Position numbers and translations under genes: made by a program | NCBI RefSeq assembly: GCF_003410055.1 | Contig: NZ_QUZK01000014.1 | Span: 124,001 to 188,000 of the forward strand | Reading direction: 5' to 3' | From: Wenzhouxiangella sediminis | Lineage (GTDB): Bacteria; Pseudomonadota; Gammaproteobacteria; Xanthomonadales; Wenzhouxiangellaceae | DNA length: 64,000 nt | Notes under the pieces: model-generated | The model's database searches: none | Told to the model about the DNA's origin: nothing | What the model saw: the letters and a program-made list of their open reading frames with translations, nothing else | Shown here: piece by piece, positions 19,223-27,529 of the stretch | How positions within the stretch are numbered: the stretch's first letter is position 1 | Layout of the letters: each line of letters starts with the position of its first letter

Positions 19223-20262
19223 GTAAACGCAATGCCGCCCTGACGATCGGAGGCGTGACCGTCGAGGCCGGGGAGCGCCGGAGCATCGACCTCGAAGTCG
19301 GGCGTCTCTATACCCATTCGCCTACGACGATGCCGGTCCAGGTGCTGTCCGGCCGCCGGCCCGGTCCGGTGCTGTTCGTTTCCGCCGCCATTCACGGCGA
19401 TGAGCTCAACGGCGTGGAGATCATCCGGCGCCTCCTCAAGGTGCCCCAACTCAAGCGCCTGAGGGGCACGCTGGTCGCCGTGCCCATCGTCAACCTGCAC
19501 GGATTCATCAACCTTTCCAGGTATTTCCCGGACCGGCGCGACCTCAACCGAAGCTTTCCAGGCTCGGAAGGCGGATCCCTGGCCGCACGTGTTGCGCACC
19601 TGTTCATGACCGAGATTGTCAGCCAGGCCACGCACGGCATCGACCTGCACACCGGCGCGATCAATCGCGGCAACCTGCCGCAGATCCGCGCCAACCTGGA
19701 CGACGAGGAAACGCTGCGCCTGGCCCGGGCCTTCGGAACGCCGGTCATCCTCAACTCCGCCCTGCGCGACGGCTCGCTGCGCATGGCCGCCGGCGATCAC
19801 GACATCCCCATCCTTCTCTACGAGGCCGGCGAAGCGCTTCGCTTCGACGAAGTCGCCATTCGCGGCGGCGTCGACGGCATCCTGCGCGTGATGCGGGAGC
19901 TGGCCATGCTGCCGAAGACGCGCAGCAAGGCGAAGCCCACGCCCATCATTGCCCGTTCTAGCAGCTGGGTGCGCGCGCCGCAAAGCGGGCTCTTCCGCGC
20001 CTGGGTCAAACTGGGCGACCGGGTCGCGAAGGATGAAACCGTGCTCGGTGTGGTCTCCGACCCATTCGGCGAAGCGGAAAAGGAAATCGTCGCGCCGTTC
20101 AGCGGAATCGTCATCGGCCGGCTCAACCTGCCGCTGGTCAACGAAGGGGATGCCACCTATCATGTCGCGCGCTTTTACCGCACCGACCTGGCGCACGAGC
20201 GAGTCGGCGACTACACCGAATCGCTGGAGTCCGAGGACTTTCCCTACGACGAGCAGACCTGA
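19219..20262 (+). CDS. M14-family succinylglutamate desuccinylase/aspartoacylase-like protein
   Basis: A 347-residue zinc-dependent deacylase-like protein of the AstE/ASPA branch of peptidase family M14. Zinc ligands are visible as His59 and Glu62 in HGDELNG and His144 in DLHTG; the likely catalytic Glu202 is in LLYEAG. The C-terminal 90 residues form a lipoyl/barrel-like beta domain (GLFRAWVKLGDRV, APFSGIVIG). The exact substrate is unknown; family members remove N-acyl groups from amino acids or act on peptide tails. ATG at 19219 overlaps the preceding stop. Co-translation with an MgtC/DUF4010 membrane protein may be functional. Confidence 0.88.
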   Translation: MSKRNAALTIGGVTVEAGERRSIDLEVGRLYTHSPTTMPVQVLSGRRPGPVLFVSAAIHGDELNGVEIIRRLLKVPQLKRLRGTLVAVPIVNLHGFINLSRYFPDRRDLNRSFPGSEGGSLAARVAHLFMTEIVSQATHGIDLHTGAINRGNLPQIRANLDDEETLRLARAFGTPVILNSALRDGSLRMAAGDHDIPILLYEAGEALRFDEVAIRGGVDGILRVMRELAMLPKTRSKAKPTPIIARSSSWVRAPQSGLFRAWVKLGDRVAKDETVLGVVSDPFGEAEKEIVAPFSGIVIGRLNLPLVNEGDATYHVARFYRTDLAHERVGDYTESLESEDFPYDEQT

Positions 20263-20284
20263 ACCTGCCGCGGGTGATGACCTC

Positions 20285-20313
20285 TTGCACGTCGGAAATA
20301 CGTTGTAGATAGT
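20285..20313 (+). promoter_or_regulatory. Candidate sigma70-type promoter for the small secreted protein
   Basis: TTGCAC at 20285-20290 and GATAGT at 20308-20313 are separated by 17 bp and lie 36 bp upstream of the chosen start. Each box matches four or five of six consensus positions. Confidence 0.35.
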
Positions 20314-20349
20314 AGAGACGGAAAACGGACGAACACCGGAGCCATGGTC

Positions 20350-20634
20350 ATGAAGACGATTGCAACCCTGATGCTGCTCGCACTGCTGGCCACGCCCGCA
20401 GTGGCCCAGGACTACGAAATCACGCGCTGGACCATTGCCTCCGGGGGCACGATGGAAAGCCAGAGCGCGGATGGCCAGTGGCAGCTGTCTGGAACCATCG
20501 GCCAGTGGGAGGCCACCGAAGCGCGCGAACTGTCCGGCGGCGGCTGGCGACTGACCGGTGGTTTCTGGGCCGACCTGCTCGACGCGCTGGGCGACGCGAT
20601 CTTCTCCGATCGTTTCGAGGAAGAAACGCCCTGA
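20350..20634 (+). CDS. Tiny secreted protein with SGTIGQ-GGFW domain and FSDRFE ending
   Basis: A 94-residue protein with a clear signal peptide (about residues 1-20, cleavage after AVAQ). A single beta-rich domain carries WTIASGGTMES, WQLSGTIGQWE and WRLTGGFW, a short pattern I know from many uncharacterised secreted bacterial proteins. It ends DAIFSDRFEEETP, the same kind of C-terminus as the 768-aa beta-helix protein. ATG at 20350 is preferred over 20344 because GGAG then sits 8 nt upstream. The stop codon abuts the stop of the convergent tesB (TGATCA). Function is unknown. Confidence 0.78.
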   Translation: MKTIATLMLLALLATPAVAQDYEITRWTIASGGTMESQSADGQWQLSGTIGQWEATEARELSGGGWRLTGGFWADLLDALGDAIFSDRFEEETP

Positions 20635-21507
20635 TCATCCGGCCTTTTCCGGATCCCAGGGTCGAATCACCCCCTCCTGCGCCGTTGACGCCACCAGTTC
20701 TCCGGACTGGTTGAAGAATTGGCCGCGAGTGAAGCCCCGCCCGCCGTGGCTGCTGGGGCTGTCGCAAGCATACAGGAGCCAGTCATCGACCCGGAACGGC
20801 CGATGAAACCACAGCGCGTGGTCGATGCTCGCCATCTGTACGGGTCGGGTGCTGAAATCGAGATCGTGCGGCAGGGTCGCGGTGCCCAGCAGTTCGTAGT
20901 CGGACACGTAGGTCAGTAGATTGCGATGCAGCTCGGGATCGTCGGGCAGCCGGTTCCAGGCCCGCATCCAGACGTGCTTGCGCGGTGCCCTCGCCTCGGG
21001 GTCGATGAACTTCGGCGCCTCGACGGGCCGGAACTCCAGCGGCGGCCGGTGCGCGAGCAGGCGACGCATCTTCTCCGGCACCTGGTCGAGTATCGAGTCG
21101 TGAATGTCGATGCTTTTCGACAGGCCCTCGGGCCCTTCGACGCGGGGCATGTCGAACTGGTGATCGAAACCCTCGTCGCCGGCGTGGAACGAAGCGGCCA
21201 GGTTGAGAATCGGCCGACCGTGCTGGATGGCCACCACCCGGCGATTGGAGTAACTGCCGCCGTCGCGCGAGCGCTCGACCTGATAGACGACGGGCTGGTT
21301 GAAGTCACCCGGCCGCAGGAAATAGGCGTGCAGCGAATGCGGCGCGCGGCTGTCGACGGTGCGATGCGCCGCCGAAAGCGCCTGCCCCAGGATCTGCCCG
21401 CCGAAGACCTGGGGCGCGCCGATATCGCGGCTTTCGCCGCGGAAGAAGTTGTCTTCGAGTTGCTCCAGGTCGAGCAGTTCGATGACCGAAGCCAGGGCAT
21501 CGTTCAT
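20635..21507 (-). CDS. tesB: Acyl-CoA thioesterase II
   Basis: A 290-residue double-hotdog thioesterase that hydrolyses medium- and long-chain acyl-CoA to fatty acid and CoA. The family patterns VFGGQILGQAL near 34-44, SLHAYFLRPGD near 58-68 and DHALWFHRPF near 229-238 are intact. Asp203 and Gln277 match the E. coli TesB catalytic Asp204 and Gln278. The usual Thr partner appears as Ser227. It is coupled to the upstream secreted-protein gene by an ATGA overlap. Confidence 0.94.
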   Translation of the reverse strand: MNDALASVIELLDLEQLEDNFFRGESRDIGAPQVFGGQILGQALSAAHRTVDSRAPHSLHAYFLRPGDFNQPVVYQVERSRDGGSYSNRRVVAIQHGRPILNLAASFHAGDEGFDHQFDMPRVEGPEGLSKSIDIHDSILDQVPEKMRRLLAHRPPLEFRPVEAPKFIDPEARAPRKHVWMRAWNRLPDDPELHRNLLTYVSDYELLGTATLPHDLDFSTRPVQMASIDHALWFHRPFRVDDWLLYACDSPSSHGGRGFTRGQFFNQSGELVASTAQEGVIRPWDPEKAG

Positions 21508-22070
21508 TGTCCGGCCTCCCAGCCCCAGGGCGCCGGCGGCGGGTCGACGGGGGCGCTCAAATCGAAGTCGATGCGGAAAACGCGAGACGTGCCGAGTCGA
21601 CGCAGGCCATAGGAAAAGGTCTCGCCCGGCTCGATCCGCATCATCCAGACATTGGAGAATGCCGCCTCGATCGTCCGCCGCGTCCGTTCGTCAGCCGGGA
21701 AGTACTGAACATCCGGCCGGCCTGCATTGGTGCTCACCCCACCATACATCGTGACCTCGTCGGGCGTTCCGTCCTCGTGACGGTGGTCATGCCGGAGTTC
21801 GATGCGATCATCATGCCTGGTGAGCACCCAGGTTCGCGAACGATCCTCCCCCACCACGAAGGGGATTCGGATGCGTTGCTCGCTGCACTCGCGCACGTGC
21901 ATCAGAAGCCGCTTGCCGGCGAATCCGTTCTCTCCTTCCGGCGCCTCGATCAATTCGCCCTCGAAGGCCTCGCCGCAGAGCGCCTGCAGATTGGCCCAGT
22001 AGTCTTCCACCGGCTCGGCACGAACCGACATCATCGCCAGCATGGCGCTGGCGCAGGCGATCACTCGCAT
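21504..22070 (-). CDS. Conserved-looking secreted protein of unknown function
   Basis: A 188-residue protein with an N-terminal signal peptide (about 1-18, ending SVRAE) and two cysteines that could pair (LCGEAF and VRECSEQRI). The C-terminal half is beta-rich, with WVLTRHDDRIELRHDHRHEDG and FSYGLRRLGTSRVFRIDFDL. I recognise no characterised family. ATG at 22068-22070 is chosen because of its GGGAG about 9 nt upstream and the signal peptide. The stop overlaps the tesB start by 4 bp. Confidence 0.8.
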   Translation of the reverse strand: MRVIACASAMLAMMSVRAEPVEDYWANLQALCGEAFEGELIEAPEGENGFAGKRLLMHVRECSEQRIRIPFVVGEDRSRTWVLTRHDDRIELRHDHRHEDGTPDEVTMYGGVSTNAGRPDVQYFPADERTRRTIEAAFSNVWMMRIEPGETFSYGLRRLGTSRVFRIDFDLSAPVDPPPAPWGWEAGQ

Positions 22071-22187
22071 CTCGGGTTCTCCCTTCGGATCATCGATGCC
22101 GCCACTATAACGCCGGCAATATGCCCGCGGGCCGTTCCGGCCGCCCGGAGATCGCGCCTCCGCGCGAGGAACGCCCCGGGCTTGCGT

Positions 22188-22193
22188 TAAAAT
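22188..22193 (+). promoter_or_regulatory. -10-like box upstream of mdh
   Basis: TAAAAT lies 37 bp upstream of the mdh ATG. No matching -35 element is visible at the usual distance. Confidence 0.35.
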
Positions 22194-22229
22194 GGCCGTT
22201 TTCCCAACCGGACCATCCAGGAGCGATCC

Positions 22230-23207
22230 ATGAACAACCCCGTTCGCGTGGCCATCACCGGCGCCGCCGGCCAGATCGGCTATCAGCTTTGCTTTCGCAT
22301 CGCCGCCGGCGACATGCTGGGCCCCAACCAGCCCGTCATTCTCCAGCTGATCGAGATTCCGCCCGCGAAAGACGCGCTCGAGGGCGTGGCCATGGAGCTC
22401 GAGGACGCCGCCCTGCCCCTGCTGCACGGCATCGTCACGACCACCGAGCTCGACGAGGGCTTCAAGGACGCCGATGTCGCCCTGCTGGTCGGCGCCAAGC
22501 CGCGCGGCAAGGGCATGGAGCGGGCCGACCTGCTGGCCGAAAACGGCAAGATCTTCGGCCCGCAGGGCAAGAGCCTCAATGCCGTCGCCAGCCGCGACGT
22601 CAAGGTGCTGGTGGTCGGCAACCCGGCCAATACCAACGCCCTGATCGCCCAGGCCAACGCGCCCGACCTGCCGGCGGAGAACTTCACTGCCATGACGCGT
22701 CTCGATCACAACCGCGCCCTGGCGCAACTGGCCAACAAGACGGGCACGCACCACACGCGCATCAAGCAGATGACGATCTGGGGCAATCACTCGTCCACGC
22801 AATACCCCGACCTGCATCACGTCAATTGCGACGGCAAGACGGCGACCGACCTGGTCGATCGGGACTGGTACGAAAACGACTTCATTCCGACCGTGCAGCA
22901 GCGCGGCGCGGCCATCATCAAGGCGCGTGGGGCCTCCAGCGCGGCCTCTGCCGCCTCGAGCGCCATCGACCACATCCGCGACTGGGTGCTGGGGACCGAC
23001 GGCGACGACTGGGTTTCCATGGCCGTACCCGCCGACGGCAGCTACGGCATCGAACCGGGCGTGATCTTTTCTTTCCCCTGCACGTGCGAGGATGGTCAGT
23101 GGAAGATCGTCCAGGGCCTGGACATCAACGAGTTCTCGCAGGCGCGACTCGACGCGACCGACAAGGAACTGCGCGAAGAGCGCCAGGCCGTGGAATCGCT
23201 GCTCTGA
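22230..23207 (+). CDS. mdh: Malate dehydrogenase (NAD-dependent, cytosolic-type family)
   Basis: A 325-residue malate dehydrogenase of the type 2 family found in many proteobacteria and plant and animal cytosol. It has the Rossmann motif [10 protein letters not shown] at 11-20, Glu42 after the second strand (NAD preference), substrate-binding Arg92 and Arg98, LDHNR with Asp159 and Arg162, and catalytic His187 in WGNHSST. It interconverts malate and oxaloacetate in the TCA cycle. An AGGAG ribosome site precedes the ATG. It is the first gene of a likely two-gene unit with the DUF4399 gene. Confidence 0.96.
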   Translation: MNNPVRVAITGAAGQIGYQLCFRIAAGDMLGPNQPVILQLIEIPPAKDALEGVAMELEDAALPLLHGIVTTTELDEGFKDADVALLVGAKPRGKGMERADLLAENGKIFGPQGKSLNAVASRDVKVLVVGNPANTNALIAQANAPDLPAENFTAMTRLDHNRALAQLANKTGTHHTRIKQMTIWGNHSSTQYPDLHHVNCDGKTATDLVDRDWYENDFIPTVQQRGAAIIKARGASSAASAASSAIDHIRDWVLGTDGDDWVSMAVPADGSYGIEPGVIFSFPCTCEDGQWKIVQGLDINEFSQARLDATDKELREERQAVESLL

Positions 23208-23227
23208 AACGATTCGAGGAGGTCTCA

Positions 23228-23668
23228 ATGAACGCAGGCAAGCTTCTTACACTGACGCTGCTGACCCTTCTGCTGCCGACCCTGGCCGCAGCGCAAGGCA
23301 TGGAGCGCAGCAACGCTCCCGAAGACGCTCGGGTGTACTTCATTACACCCCACGACGGCGAGACCGTGACCAGCCCGGTCACGGTTCGCTTCGGACTGGA
23401 AGGAATGGGTGTCGCGCCGGCGGGCATCGACAAGGACATGACCGGTCATCATCACCTGCTGATCGATGTCGATGAGTCGAACATGCCGGCGCTGGACATG
23501 CCTCTGCCGACGAGCGACCACGTGGTCCATTTCGGCGGCGGCCAGACCGAAGTCAGTATCGAGCTGGAGCCAGGCCAGCACAGCCTGCAACTCCTGCTAG
23601 GCGATCATCGCCACGTTCCTCACGAACCCGCTGTGCTGTCGGAGAAGATCACGATCACCGTCGAGTGA
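23228..23668 (+). CDS. DUF4399 family secreted protein
   Basis: A 146-residue protein with a signal peptide (about 1-22, ending LAAAQG) and one DUF4399 domain: VYFITPHDGETVTSPVTVRF, then HHHLLIDV and LEPGQHSLQLLLGDHRHVPH. It is rich in conserved histidines, which in a periplasmic protein suggests metal contact; no role has been assigned. GAGG TCTCA precedes the ATG at 23228. It follows mdh after 20 bp and is ended by a classical terminator. Confidence 0.88.
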   Translation: MNAGKLLTLTLLTLLLPTLAAAQGMERSNAPEDARVYFITPHDGETVTSPVTVRFGLEGMGVAPAGIDKDMTGHHHLLIDVDESNMPALDMPLPTSDHVVHFGGGQTEVSIELEPGQHSLQLLLGDHRHVPHEPAVLSEKITITVE

Positions 23669-23691
23669 ACCGGAACCTCCACTGCACAAAT

Positions 23692-23718
23692 AAAAAGCCC
23701 GGCGACGCCGGGCTTTTT
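23692..23718. terminator. Bidirectional intrinsic terminator
   Basis: A 12-bp perfect stem (AAAAAGCCCGGC with GCCGGGCTTTTT) and a 3-nt loop give a T5 run on either strand. It lies between the convergent DUF4399 and DAHP synthase genes and can serve both. Confidence 0.93.
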
Positions 23719-23740
23719 CTTGAATCGACCCGCGGCGAGC

Positions 23741-25111
23741 TCAGGCGAGGCTGCGGTGCTTGCCGACGATCCGCATGGAAAGCTCCAGCGCCTGTTCGTA
23801 GTTGAGCCGGGGATCAACGGTGCTCTTGTAGGCTCTCGAAAGGTCGTGCTCGCCCAGGTCGCGGGCGCCGCCAATGCACTCGGTGACGTTCTCGCCGGTC
23901 AGCTCCAGGTGAACCCCGCCCAGGCGCGAGCCGCATTCGGCGTGGATATCGAAGGCCTGTTCGACCTCGGAAACGATATTGGCAAAGCGGCGTGTCTTGT
24001 ATCCGTTTTCCGTCTTCTCCGTATTGCCGTGCATAGGATCGCAGATCCAAAGCACCGGCGAACCCGTCGACCGAACCGCCTCGATCAACGGAGGCAGCTT
24101 GTCCGAAATCTGGCTTGCGCCCATACGGTGAATCAGCACCAGCCGGCCGGGCTCGTTGTCGGGATTCAGGGTATGGATGAGGCCCTTGAGCCAACTCGCA
24201 GACATACCCGGCCCGACCTTGATACCCATCGGATTGCGGACTCCGCGGAACATCTCCACATGAGCCCCTTCCAGCTCGGCGGTGCGCATGCCGATCCAGG
24301 GAAAGTGCGTGGAAAGGTTGAACCAGCCCCACTGACGGGGAACTCGGCGAGTCAGCGCCTGCTCGTAGTGCAGGTGCAAAGCCTCGTGGGACGTAAAAAA
24401 GTCGACTCGACGCAGGCTGCCGGGTTGCTGGCCCGTGATTGTTTCCATGAAACGAACGGAATGACCGATGCTGTCGGCAATCCGCTCGAACTCGTCGGCC
24501 AGGGGAGAATGCTCCAGCCAGCCGAGATTCCAGTATTCGGGATGATGCAGGTCGGCGAAGCCGCCGTCGACCAACGCACGGACGAAATTCATGGTCATCG
24601 CCGAACTGGCATGACCTCGTAGAAGTCGCTCGGGATCCGGCCTGCGCGCCTCCTCGGTAAACTCAGGGGCATTGACCAGGTCGCCGCGATAGCTCGGCAA
24701 CGTCACGCCGTCGCGCGTCTCCATATCGGCCGAACGCGGCTTGGCATACTGTCCGGCGAATCGCCCGACGCGTACGACCGGCTTTTCCATGCCGTGCAGC
24801 AGCACCAGCGACATCTGCAAAAGGACTTTCAGCCGGTTGGCGATGATGGTCGGCTCGCAGTCGTCGAACAACTCGGCACAATCGCCGCCCTGCAGGACGA
24901 ATCGCTTGCCGGCCTGCGCCTCGGCAATCTGCTCCTTCAGCGAGAGGATTTCCCAGGAGGTGACCAGCGGCGGCATGGCCGCCAGGCGACCCAGGGCATG
25001 CCGAAAGGCGATCTCATCAGGATAGGTCGCCTGCTGGCCGGCTTCGTGCTGCTGCCAGGAATCCGGGCGCCATCCCTTCGCGGGGGTGATTGTCCTGAAC
25101 TTCTCGCTCAT
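23741..25111 (-). CDS. 3-deoxy-7-phosphoheptulonate synthase, class II
   Basis: A 456-residue class II (plant-type) DAHP synthase, the first enzyme of the shikimate pathway, joining PEP and erythrose 4-phosphate. Metal and substrate residues are visible: Cys78 in QGGDCAE, RVGRFAGQYAKPRS near 115-128, HRMGA, CDPMHGNT and HLELTGENVTECIGG. The start is ATG at 25109-25111; it overlaps the dsbB stop as ATGA. Xanthomonad-type gammaproteobacteria commonly use this class in place of AroF/G/H. Confidence 0.95.
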   Translation of the reverse strand: MSEKFRTITPAKGWRPDSWQQHEAGQQATYPDEIAFRHALGRLAAMPPLVTSWEILSLKEQIAEAQAGKRFVLQGGDCAELFDDCEPTIIANRLKVLLQMSLVLLHGMEKPVVRVGRFAGQYAKPRSADMETRDGVTLPSYRGDLVNAPEFTEEARRPDPERLLRGHASSAMTMNFVRALVDGGFADLHHPEYWNLGWLEHSPLADEFERIADSIGHSVRFMETITGQQPGSLRRVDFFTSHEALHLHYEQALTRRVPRQWGWFNLSTHFPWIGMRTAELEGAHVEMFRGVRNPMGIKVGPGMSASWLKGLIHTLNPDNEPGRLVLIHRMGASQISDKLPPLIEAVRSTGSPVLWICDPMHGNTEKTENGYKTRRFANIVSEVEQAFDIHAECGSRLGGVHLELTGENVTECIGGARDLGEHDLSRAYKSTVDPRLNYEQALELSMRIVGKHRSLA

Positions 25112-25629
25112 TGCTCCAGGGGCCTCGAGCCCCGACTGTTGACGACCAGTGCCCACAGGATGAACACTGCGAGTCCAACATACCAGATCAGCGTCCACAT
25201 GGGCATCGACAGACCGAGGAAGGACCAGTCGACCTCGGCGCACTCGCCTGCACCCGTGAAGGCTTCACGAAGGATGTCCATCAGCGGAAAATCGTACTCC
25301 AGCATGAAATACATTCCCGGCCCGCAGTCGGGCACCTGGTCGGCCGGCAGGTTCTGGAGCCAGACATGGCGGGCACCCGTCGTCATACCCCAGCCGGCAC
25401 CCAGCAGAATAGGCACGCCGTATACCCAGCGACCCCAGGCTTTTGGCCCGTGAATCGCGCCCAGCAGGGCGAACAGCCCCATCAGCATGAAGCCCAGTCG
25501 CTGAAGTATGCACAGCGGACAGGGCTCGAGGCCGAGCTGAAACTGCGCGTAGTAGGCGTAGGCCAGAAGCCCTGTACAGGCCAGGAATACCAGCAGAAAA
25601 GGGGTTCGACCCCGGGTCACGTTCATCAT
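25108..25629 (-). CDS. dsbB: Disulfide bond formation protein B
   Basis: A 173-residue four-helix inner-membrane protein that reoxidises DsbA and passes electrons to quinone. The first active pair CPLC is at 37-40 (starting from ATG 25629). The second pair lies in the second periplasmic loop (DCGPG and GECAEV). The start is one of two adjacent ATGs at 25629 or 25626; a GTG at 25662 would add 11 residues without any hydrophobic feature. A TACAAT at 25636-25641 on the minus strand just ahead of the ATG would give a nearly leaderless message. It is coupled to the DAHP synthase gene by a 4-bp overlap. Confidence 0.9.
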   Translation of the reverse strand: MMNVTRGRTPFLLVFLACTGLLAYAYYAQFQLGLEPCPLCILQRLGFMLMGLFALLGAIHGPKAWGRWVYGVPILLGAGWGMTTGARHVWLQNLPADQVPDCGPGMYFMLEYDFPLMDILREAFTGAGECAEVDWSFLGLSMPMWTLIWYVGLAVFILWALVVNSRGSRPLEQ

Positions 25630-25662
25630 CCGGCTATTGTATTCAATTATCGTGGACGGCAC

Positions 25663-27030
25663 CTAGTGGCTCGCGCCGGCCGTTCGCGACGCGGTCGATC
25701 GGCCGGCAGCGCTCTCTTCCCGCAAAAGCAGCTGCTCGATGCGCTCCTGGGCCGTCTTGTCGGAGACGATGCCGACGTGTCCCGAGTCCACACCGAAGAC
25801 CGACACGGCCTGCCGCTGGATCGACGTCGGGAGCATGCTGGCCAGAGCGGCCACGCCGTCACTCGATTCCGACGACAGCCATCCGGATTCGCCGAAACTG
25901 AACAGCAGGTGATGGGGCGGCATGCGACCGGAGCGCGGGGTGGCTGACAGGCGCTCCAGAAAGGCGCTCCCGCTGGCCATGTCCCGCCATACGGGCACCA
26001 CGACCGGTGAGTGATCGACGCCCTGCCGCGCCGAGGGATAGCCGTTCCACGGCGTCGACAGGCTGATGAAGGAGGTGACGTCGGCACGCTCCTCACCGCC
26101 TGCCCGATCCAGGAACCAGGCTCGGGCGACCAGTCCGCCCATGCTGTGCGCCACGACGTGATAGCGCTCCAGGCTGTGCCGGTGTTCAAGCTCGCGCATG
26201 ATGCGGTCGAGATGCCAGGCAACCTGCCCGATACGCAATCCGGAAGCATAGTAGAAATACATCGGCTGAAAACGCGTGCCGTCCAGAAGCTCGATCAGCG
26301 GCTCAAGTACACGCGGTGATCCGTTGATGCCGTGGATGAAGAGCACGGGCGTGCGCTTCGCGTCCAGGGGTTCACGCAGATAGATACCCGAATGCCCCGC
26401 CCGAAGGAAATCCACCGGCCGCCACAGGCTGTTGCGAGCCGTCTCGGGGTCGAAACGCGGATCGCTCAAGGGCACCACCTGGCCAAAGGAAGTCAGCTGC
26501 CCGAGACTGACCGCGGACTCCATGGCTCCGGAAACGAGGCTGCGGCTTTCCTTGACCGAAAACCCCGCCCGGGACTCGAGCCGATCTTCTCGGCCCAGCT
26601 CGATCCGATCCTGCTGCAATTGCTGCCCCGCGCCGCAGTCGACCGCTTGCCCTCCATAGGCATGGCGAGCCGGCTCGTCATCGTCGAGCTCCAGATCGCC
26701 GTCGCGATCGAGAAACGCGAGAAACCGGTAGTCACCGGGCGCCAGGGCAAAGCTGAAATCACCGGAGCGGTCCGTCAGCGTGTAGTCGACGGGTCGGGGC
26801 ACCTGACCCTCCGCCACAACGCCCGGCACCATGGCCACCATGACCAGTTGCCCGTTGTGGTCCAGCGGGCCCACGGCTCCCTCGATTAGGCAAGCCTGGT
26901 CGATCATGTCGACCTGCCGCCGCAAATCCTGCAACATGCATCCCCCGGACATCAGCGCGCTCAGGAACAGGAGTGCAGCCAAACGAGCCCTTGCCGGGCC
27001 GCTGCCTGCCTTGGGCTGGAACTTCTTCAC
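25663..27030 (-). CDS. Predicted lipoprotein alpha/beta hydrolase with N-terminal beta domain
   Basis: A 455-residue protein. GTG at 27028-27030 is the best start because GAGG sits about 8 nt upstream and the next 30 residues form a signal ending in SGGC (Cys31), a plausible lipobox. Residues 45-150 look like a carboxypeptidase-regulatory or Ig-like beta domain with FLDRDGDLELDDDEPA, which may bind calcium. Residues 225-455 are an alpha/beta hydrolase: oxyanion HG at 233-234, nucleophile Ser296 in AHSMGG, and a GVDSGHVGIV-like end holding probable catalytic His. A lipase/esterase is likely, probably membrane-anchored; substrate unknown. Confidence 0.83.
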   Translation of the reverse strand: MKKFQPKAGSGPARARLAALLFLSALMSGGCMLQDLRRQVDMIDQACLIEGAVGPLDHNGQLVMVAMVPGVVAEGQVPRPVDYTLTDRSGDFSFALAPGDYRFLAFLDRDGDLELDDDEPARHAYGGQAVDCGAGQQLQQDRIELGREDRLESRAGFSVKESRSLVSGAMESAVSLGQLTSFGQVVPLSDPRFDPETARNSLWRPVDFLRAGHSGIYLREPLDAKRTPVLFIHGINGSPRVLEPLIELLDGTRFQPMYFYYASGLRIGQVAWHLDRIMRELEHRHSLERYHVVAHSMGGLVARAWFLDRAGGEERADVTSFISLSTPWNGYPSARQGVDHSPVVVPVWRDMASGSAFLERLSATPRSGRMPPHHLLFSFGESGWLSSESSDGVAALASMLPTSIQRQAVSVFGVDSGHVGIVSDKTAQERIEQLLLREESAAGRSTASRTAGASH

Positions 27031-27150
27031 GACATGACCTCTTGACCCGACTTGCAAGGCTTTACCCCGGATGCAGCTTGTCCCGATGGGGGCAAAGGTA
27101 GTATACAGGGCATACAAGGGGCCCCGAACCGATCCCTCGGAGATCTCGCC

Positions 27151-27453
27151 ATGATGCGATCGCGCGCCAGCAGTTCACGAAGCCTCACCGAGATGATCCG
27201 GGACAATCCTTTTCTGTGCGCCGCCTTCCTGGCCGGCATTGCCCTGGCCGCGCTCGAATCCAACGTCGGATCAGCAAGCATCCTGCAGACCATGTGGACC
27301 GTCCTGGGCTTCGGCTTCCACCTCACCGCTTCCTGGCCCCAGAAGCTGATGCCGGAAGCAACCGGCTGGTTGACCATCGCGATGGGCCTCGTCCTGGGGC
27401 TGATCCCCTACTTGCTGGCCGACGTGGTCTGGCGGCACATACGCAACCGCTGA
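27151..27453 (+). CDS. Small inner-membrane protein, unknown
   Basis: A 100-residue protein with a short Ser/Arg-rich N-terminus and two or three hydrophobic helices (about residues 20-37, 43-62 and 70-92). ATG at 27151 has GGAG 8 nt upstream; a longer in-frame start at 27052 lacks one. The family is not recognised. It precedes hutU by 76 bp, and a TATACT box in between suggests hutU has its own promoter. Confidence 0.65.
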   Translation: MMRSRASSSRSLTEMIRDNPFLCAAFLAGIALAALESNVGSASILQTMWTVLGFGFHLTASWPQKLMPEATGWLTIAMGLVLGLIPYLLADVVWRHIRNR

Positions 27454-27494
27454 CCCTGCCACCGGGGAGTCGGCGCCGCGGGCCTGCAGGTTGA

Positions 27495-27500
27495 TATACT
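27495..27500 (+). promoter_or_regulatory. -10 box for hutU
   Basis: TATACT matches five of six -10 positions and lies 30 bp upstream of the hutU ATG. The -35 region is GC-rich without a clear match, which suits an activator-dependent promoter. Confidence 0.4.
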
Positions 27501-27529
27501 GCCCCGATCCCCAGACACGCAGGAAGACG

